NCBI GenBank assembly: GCA_001692895.1
Contig: KV748203.1
Span: 898,330-962,329, forward strand
Source: Cenococcum geophilum 1.58
Lineage: Eukaryota > Ascomycota > Dothideomycetes > Gloniales > Gloniaceae
Length of the DNA: 64,000 nt
Direction: 5' to 3'
Shown here: in pieces, positions 58,339 through 64,000 of the stretch
Position numbering within the stretch: the first letter of the stretch is position 1
Layout: every line of letters starts with the position of its first letter
The notes under the pieces: model-generated
Database searches by the model: none
Told to the model about the DNA's origin: nothing
Seen by the model: the letters and a program-made list of their open reading frames with translations, nothing else
Made by a program: the position numbers and the translations under genes

Positions 58339-60119
58339 CTACATTTCGAGGGTCGGCCTGCATAAAGCCGTTGTACGCGATTCAGATATTATTTTTTCCA
58401 ATTTTGGAAGCTCCTCTTCAGTCTCAGGTGGTGCCTCATGTATCCGTCGCAGATGGTCGACGAAGTCAGCTCGATGATCGAAAAGCGGTATTTTTCCCGC
58501 GCAGGAAGAATGTTTGCATTGATATTTATATCCGAATGCAAATTCTTCCCATCGAGATGTTTTTGCTCGACGCCTCCGTAGTGACACCAAAGCTTCAGCA
58601 CATCCTCTTATGTCGTCTTTGTAATCCTCGCAATATTTGTCAACGGCATCCTGAATTTTTTGGAAAGATTGCTCGCCCTTAAGATTAGAATTCCAATCAT
58701 TTTGGTCTAGACTCGTCGGAAGAAATTCAGGCCCAGCGAGACGACAGTATTCAAATTCCGAGTGACTGCTCTTATCGCGCATCATCTCTTCCACCACGTT
58801 GTCTTCCCAATTAGTCCGTATAGGAAAGCTATTGCGGGCTGAAAACGCCTTGGTTAGGCGTGAGCGTTTAGTCTTAACTCCACATCCAACGCTTAGCAGA
58901 TAGTGTATAGGTGTCTTCACGTCGAAATGCATTGAATGAATTTCTCTATAAGCTTCCAGAGACGGGTTCATCGTCCATCTTGACCCGTCGCGGAACTTGG
59001 TGGACTTGCTACTGTTTTCGGGTCCCTGCTGAAGCTTTACGCTTTGGAAATACTGTGGGGAAGCTGAAATTGCTCGACAGACATCCACTATCTTATAAGA
59101 TTCTGTGTCCTCTTTCGGATTTCGATTAAACTCTGTCATTCCGTTCTTGACAAATGGATAAGACCGGAACAAATACGGAGCCCGGAATCCTTTTTCGCCA
59201 GTTTCCATGGCTAGAACAAATCTAGAGCGTGTAAGCACGGACTCGAGCTGACAGTCTCGAAGCAAAACTTACGTGCGGCACATTCGTGGGTCAGAACCCA
59301 ACGTAAGAGATTGAGACTTTAAAATATTTGATAGCGCTATCTCGAGACTTTGCGTGTTGGAGTACTTTCCCTTTACAATGGATAGCATGCGATAGTTTGA
59401 CGAATGTTCTGCCATCCATTTCCACAGGTCTTTGTAGCTATCAATCGCTTCCTCGATGGTGAACTGCAATCGCCCAAGCATAACGGCGGTGATCCTTTGC
59501 TACGTCGTTAGCCACGGTCCGCAATGTTATAGTGTAACGCTTTACTCGCCCTCCAGTGCTTGTTCCTGTTATATAATCGAAGTAGTGGCAAGGCAGGAAG
59601 ACTCCCTTCAATCGAGTCTCTGAACGACCTTTTTCCTTGGAGTCTGCATTGTTCTCAGGTAGGAGTGACTGTGCGCTGTAGAGGGTTCCAAAGCTTTCCT
59701 CAATTTCTCTAATGATGCTCATGAGCCTGCGGAGGATAAAGAGCGAACACAGGCCACGGATACCACCGCCATCTGCTCCCTTGTTAGTTGCAAAATGACA
59801 TAATAGCGTTTAATGATATCCTACCAAGACTGAGCACTGTTTTCCTCTTCCATAAGATGCCCAACTCAAGAAGTTTCATCAAAGGATCGAGAGCTTTGTT
59901 CACCTTAGAAATCCTATCCTCTTCTGCGACACTCGGAAAAGCGGGCGGAGATGTCGCGGATCGGTTATGGAGATATATATAAGATGAGGCCGCATGACTG
60001 TGAAGTGTCGGGCTACTCTCTAGAGAGGCTGTTGAGGGCGCTTCCGTTGGTTCTGTCGGTTCTGCCCTCTGCGACGGTGGGTGGCTCACCGATGATCGCT
60101 TTTTGAATACAGGTGCCAT
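58339..60119 (-). CDS. Patatin-like phospholipase with C-terminal C2H2 zinc finger
   Basis: Inferred exons 60,119-59,825, 59,775-59,550, 59,494-59,273 and 59,221-58,339 give 541 aa in one frame. Introns are 49, 55 and 51 nt; the second appears to start with GC (GCGAGT) and has a GCTAAC branch site. The patatin fold hydrolyses lipid acyl esters with a Ser-Asp dyad. Seen: the oxyanion loop GGGIRG (101-106), nucleophile elbow GTSTGG (169-174, Ser171), and the Asp motif as DGS (Asp326) in place of the usual DGG/DGA. The first 75 residues are Ser/Pro/Thr-rich. After the lipase, C483, C488, H504 and H509 form a C2H2-like finger in a basic stretch. The ATG is the first in frame with a good context (caATGGC). 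Fungal patatins are often N-terminal effector domains of NLR-type immune proteins; this one stands alone 970 bp from a HeLo-pseudokinase gene on the same strand. Confidence 0.82.
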
Positions 60120-61088
60120 TGATAGTGTGAAATTCCAAAGTTATACAAAACTAAGGGGCAAAGGATGTTAGATATCAGCAGTGCGCATGTTGTCGCATAC
60201 TCATCATTTAGAGTGTTTTGAGGCAGAGCCCAGTGTGACTGCGCAAAACGTGTTCCAAAATGCGGCTGGAATGGTCCAGGCGGCAAAGCACACGGGAGAA
60301 CGCCAATGACTCCTATTTTGCTCTTTGGGCATTCGACGGTGGTAATCTAGGCAAAATATTACAGGATTTTCTCTATCGATGACATGTTAAAGACCATATG
60401 TCGCCTTCTCAAAGGTCAGGATGATATTCTCTTCTTATGCTGCTCGGGCTGGGTCCAACCCTGGCACGTTTTTGTTAGGTAAGGCAGCCGTGCGCAGCTC
60501 CGTTGCACGGGCTACAACAGTTTCAACTAGTCGCAAGGCGCTTTCCGAAGTGATTCTGCCTCGTGGAGCGCCAAGTGGCGACAGGCTGCGGACGCCTCGA
60601 TGGGAGAATGGCGCCTTGAGGCGCTAATTCGTCCCTCTCTTACAGTAGCCTTGACCAAGGCACCTGCTTTCAAGTAGACACAGGTGGGAACTTCACCCTC
60701 GAAGGCACCTTGGGGCTGAGACAATCAGTCACAAGGAAGACTCATCAATCAGCAAAAGCATACCTTCATCACGGCAGGTGGCAAGAAATGCTGATGAATA
60801 TGAATGACGTCGTTATTAGCAATGCGAAACTTAATCCTAACCCCGATACTGTCAGAAACTACAGGCGGAACTTCCGGACATTTCTAGTGTCCTCTAAGGA
60901 TTATACGGTCAACACTGGTAAGCTTTTATCTAAGTAGAATCATTCTCATTGCTAATAAGGGTGGTGAGCTGCCAAGATTTGTCACTGAGTACGCTCGATA
61001 CTTCAACGACCACCGAAATCTTTAACAAGATCGCTAAATCATCGACGCTACCCGCAGAACGGTATTTCCAATCTCAAAAGGTTACAGT
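60120..61088. other. Gap between patatin and HeLo genes
   Basis: Probably the promoter of the patatin gene and the 3' end of the HeLo gene. Plus-strand frames at 60,421-60,627 and 60,710-60,937 (the latter with KTHQSAKAYLHHGRWQEML) look somewhat protein-like but match no family I know, and no gene model could be built around them. Confidence 0.4.
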
Positions 61089-63231
61089 TCAAAGTCTAAT
61101 ACCCTGGAGCTCATCGATGACCTGCCGTAGGAACGCTTGCTGCATGACCACGTCAACAACCAACTCCGCGTCCTCAGCCTCTGACACGAATCGAGAAATA
61201 TCGACTCCCTGAATGCACGCCATAACGGCGTTGTAGTAGCGTTCACCTATCGTATCTCTTACATAACTCATCAATCCGCCGTCATCGTTCAGTATTCGGT
61301 CCTTCGTTTTTCTCAGAAGTCCAGTTTTAAAGACCTCTGCTTCTTGTGCCGCCTGTTTCCTCGCCTGGTCTTTGGCTAGCGCATTTCGAGCTTCAGCTTG
61401 AGCTTGGGCTCTAGCCTCTACTTCCTTTACTTTCTTTGTAATTTGGAAGAGCTCATCTGCTGTCTTCCAGTGCGCTATTTCTAGAAGAATAATACCAAGG
61501 CTGTAGATATCGAAATCCTTGCGGTAGTGGCCCGGTGCGTTGTTTTGATAATCAGGGTGGCAGTAAATTGCCCACATTAAATCACTAGGAGGCCGTGTTG
61601 ACGTAATATTGGCAGCGGCGGGCCGAGCATACTCAAAGCCTGAAATTAAAGGTTCACTAGATTCGCCTGAGAATAGGATGCTCGCGCTCCGTAGGCCTTT
61701 ATGCAGCCATCCGACGGCGTGGAGGCAGAAGAGAGAAGTAACAACACTCTGTGCAATCTTGATACGCTTGTTGATTGTGCTTTTGGATTGCTCTCTCTCA
61801 AGGATCTCGAATAGAGATTCTGGTACTGCTTTCGACTGACTTTGCTTTGGAACCTTTAAAACGAAACCAAACCGGTTTCTTTTAGGAGTCTTATCCTGGA
61901 AATATCCTAGGCAATCGGGAATGCTGAGTTCTTTAGGCTTTTCTCTTTTTTCAAGCAGAGCCGACAATTGACTCAGTCGTTTCACAAGATCTGGATTCGG
62001 TCCCCACGTTGGGAACTCGAACTCGTTCTTTGGTTGAATTGGACCAGGAATAAATTCTTTCCATTCAATCCAGACCTGCTGATCACGAAATATTGCCGAT
62101 GTCCGTGACCCTCGGTCCGTCTCAGCATCCCATTTGAATGTGAAGTCGTCCACCGAGTCCAGCCTAGTACCCAGATCCGCATCCGCTGCAAATACTTCTG
62201 CGTACTCAATACTGAACTGGGCCAGTCTCTCAAATAACGTTTCTTGATCCTGGGAGGTGCGGTCCTCAGTCCGATCGAGGAGAGTTGTGGCCTGAGAGAA
62301 AATACTGCTCGAGTCTATTTCAAGCTCAGGATCAGGAATCCTAACGACCTTAGCGCCTTCGAGCAAAGCCTTCATTTCCTGAACTGAGTCTGTCAACCGT
62401 AACATTGCTAGGCATGTCTCGCGGGTAGACTGTGCTAACAACTCCAGCTGGTAATCGCCCGTGGTCTGATGTAGGTAGTCGGTAAGATCTTTCAGTTTTT
62501 GAAGTGCTTCAAAGTATCTGGTTCTATCGACCATTGCCCATCTAAGGCGTTTTGGCTCCATAGCGACGTTCTTCGCCTTCTTCCCAAAGCTCATAATATG
62601 ATTGATACCCCTCGTGTACTTTTGTTGTCTCTTTGGCACGTTAGGAGACTGGAACATTCCATACAAGCTAACGTCTATGCTATCGACTGTTTCCTTATCG
62701 CCAGGCTTTAGATTACGCTCTTGGGCGGCCTCTTGAGGACCCGCCGGAGTGACTTTGACTTGCGGACCTATGTTTGGCTGTGTGACGCAATCTTGGGTAC
62801 CGCCGTCCGAAGTGCCGATAGGCCGGTGCTCATCATCCTCGTTCCACTTCAACTCTTTGTAGTCTTTCTGAAGACGCTGGAAGAGGGCGTTCATTTCGCT
62901 AAGCACGGCCATAATAATATGACGATTGGCCGTGTACTTCTTGTTGAATCCCTCATAGTCCTTTTTATCCGATAAACCCGCTACAACGGCCCAGTCCATG
63001 ATTCGACTGTATTCGATTCGAAGTCGGAGTTTAAAGGATGCGCAGTCTTCAGGCATATTGGCTGCATATTCGAAGTATTCGAAACCTTCAGACCAGAGTT
63101 AGCACCCGCATCATGTATAGGTTGGCTTCATTAAGGAAGGGTACTATACCACGCTTCACTCCCTCGAATACTTGAATAGCCAACGAAGCTGCTCCTAAAG
63201 AGAGGGATATAATCGAGATCGGATCGGTCAT
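61089..63231 (-). CDS. HeLo-domain pseudokinase (MLKL-like architecture)
   Basis: Two exons, 63,231-63,150 and 63,085-61,089, encode 692 aa; the 64-nt intron has a GCTAAC branch site. The N-terminus (MTDPISIISLSLGAASLAIQ, 1-20, continuing to about 210) is a HeLo domain, the helical membrane-targeting cell-death module of HET-S and its relatives. It starts at the extreme N-terminus, as pore-forming versions require. A coiled linker follows, then a kinase-like domain at about 365-690. The catalytic loop reads LHKGLRSASI in place of HRDLKxxN (489-491 HKG), and the DFG site reads GFE (510-512), so phosphotransfer is unlikely; FDIYSLGIILLEI (552-564) keeps the helix-F Asp. An Ala/Gln/Lys-rich coiled insert occurs at about 575-620. 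HeLo plus pseudokinase is the order of MLKL, the necroptosis executioner. No amyloid motif was seen. The ATG is the first in frame. Confidence 0.85.
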
Positions 63232-64000
63232 CTTCTTCTCATGCTCAAACGCTGACGGGATTTGCAGGTGTACGGATTGTTTTGAAGAGGCTAATAGTAG
63301 GTATAGTAAAGAGTAATAGCGGCAAAGAACAGTTGCCTGGAGCTGGGAAGCACTCAAAGGAGCACGGTCTGTTTCCCTCCTGCATCACAGCCTCCGAGTG
63401 CGCCTTAAGCAGGGATTACAGGTATTGAATGGAGAACATGCAGGGGGCGTGTTTGTGAGTGGATGGATTGGTTGGCGCTCGGCAATTGAGTCCACAGAGG
63501 GACAAGTCTATTAAGCCTTGCGAGAAACGCCACAGGAAGCAACTCACAGAACCTTTTGCTCAGCTCCTACAGCCCCCCCAATCGCACCTTGCGAAAGGAG
63601 GCTAAGTTCTGCATTCTCGGGCTTTGCACAAACCCAGTCCGAGCTCAACCTAGTTCCCGCTCAGCCCAGTTAAACTCTATCATCTTGTCATCCTCAGGTC
63701 CTTACTCTCAGATCGCAGGTCGTATATGCGATTAATCTTGTTCTGTTTTCTTTCATAGAAGCAGTCGTTCTTTGCCAGCGTTACGAAATTCCTCCGTCAA
63801 TGCTTGCTATTGACTAACCCCGGTCTACAGAACACTTCAAAGACGCCACATCTATTGTCGATACATCGCATTCAGTGAGACCGCCAGTTGCAGCTGCCTA
63901 CTCTATGATGGTGGTCAGCGCTGCAACAGCTAAATCTCGCCACCGACCTTGCGCTACGGCCTCCTAATCCAACTCCATGACCCTTCACGCAGAAGGCAGT
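63232..64000. other. Upstream region of the HeLo gene, no gene recognised
   Basis: The minus frame continues open to 63,357 without another ATG. The rest up to the window end shows no convincing frame, repeat or RNA gene. It should hold the HeLo gene promoter; no specific element was recognised. Confidence 0.5.

Noticed and set aside
60710-60937. 75-aa plus frame between patatin and HeLo genes
   Set aside because: Protein-like in composition, but no family match and no flanking exons could be built; a GGTAAG follows but no clear acceptor joins a second exon.
55583-63231. A classical secondary-metabolite or NLR gene cluster
   Set aside because: No NACHT/NB-ARC domain, polyketide/peptide synthetase or transporter is visible in the window.

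Overview
The window looks like a filamentous ascomycete (Pezizomycotina) chromosome. Host genes carry short introns of about 46-183 nt with GT(GC)...CTAAC/CTGAC...AG signals. The gene set is typical of this group: an OTT_1508-type deaminase, HeLo and HET families, a PsiD-like decarboxylase and a class I ribonucleotide reductase small subunit. A long AT-rich block of dead retrotransposons shows the C-to-T/G-to-A decay expected from repeat-induced point mutation (RIP). I cannot name the species.

Layout. (1) 1-2,611: simple and higher-order repeats, then a degraded piggyBac-type transposase tail. (2) 3,301-4,734: an intact intronless phosphatidylserine-decarboxylase/PsiD-like gene (minus). (3) About 5,735-40,215: a 34-kb AT-rich block without host genes, built of nested LTR retrotransposon fossils. 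Four elements have both LTRs: two Copia copies of one family (A 8,570-15,823; B 21,176-27,231), a Gypsy chromovirus C (17,194-30,189, interrupted by B) and a Gypsy chromovirus D (33,162-39,505, inserted in an older Copia E). Matching target-site duplications support all four. Element A also holds a roughly 830-bp foldback insertion. (4) 40,887-43,771: a reconstructed three-exon gene fusing a nucleotide/nucleic-acid deaminase domain to a MYND zinc finger. (5) 46,178-47,551: a zinc alcohol dehydrogenase. (6) 49,219-50,660: RNR2, with ACGCGT (MCB) boxes in its promoter and in two introns. (7) 51,698-54,922: a five-exon WD40 protein of WDR44 type. (8) 55,583-57,057: a HET-family remnant. (9) 58,339-60,119: a patatin-like phospholipase with a C-terminal C2H2 finger. 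(10) 61,089-63,231: a HeLo-domain protein with a degenerate kinase domain, the same domain order as the animal necroptosis effector MLKL.

How it fits together. The last 9 kb reads as a small cell-death/allorecognition neighbourhood (HET remnant, patatin lipase, HeLo-pseudokinase, all on the minus strand). The housekeeping genes RNR2 and the WD40 gene lie between it and the transposon block. The deaminase-MYND gene and the HeLo-pseudokinase are the most interesting candidates. Their exon structures were inferred by eye from splice signals and frame continuity; transcript data would settle them. I saw no tRNA, rRNA or CRISPR.
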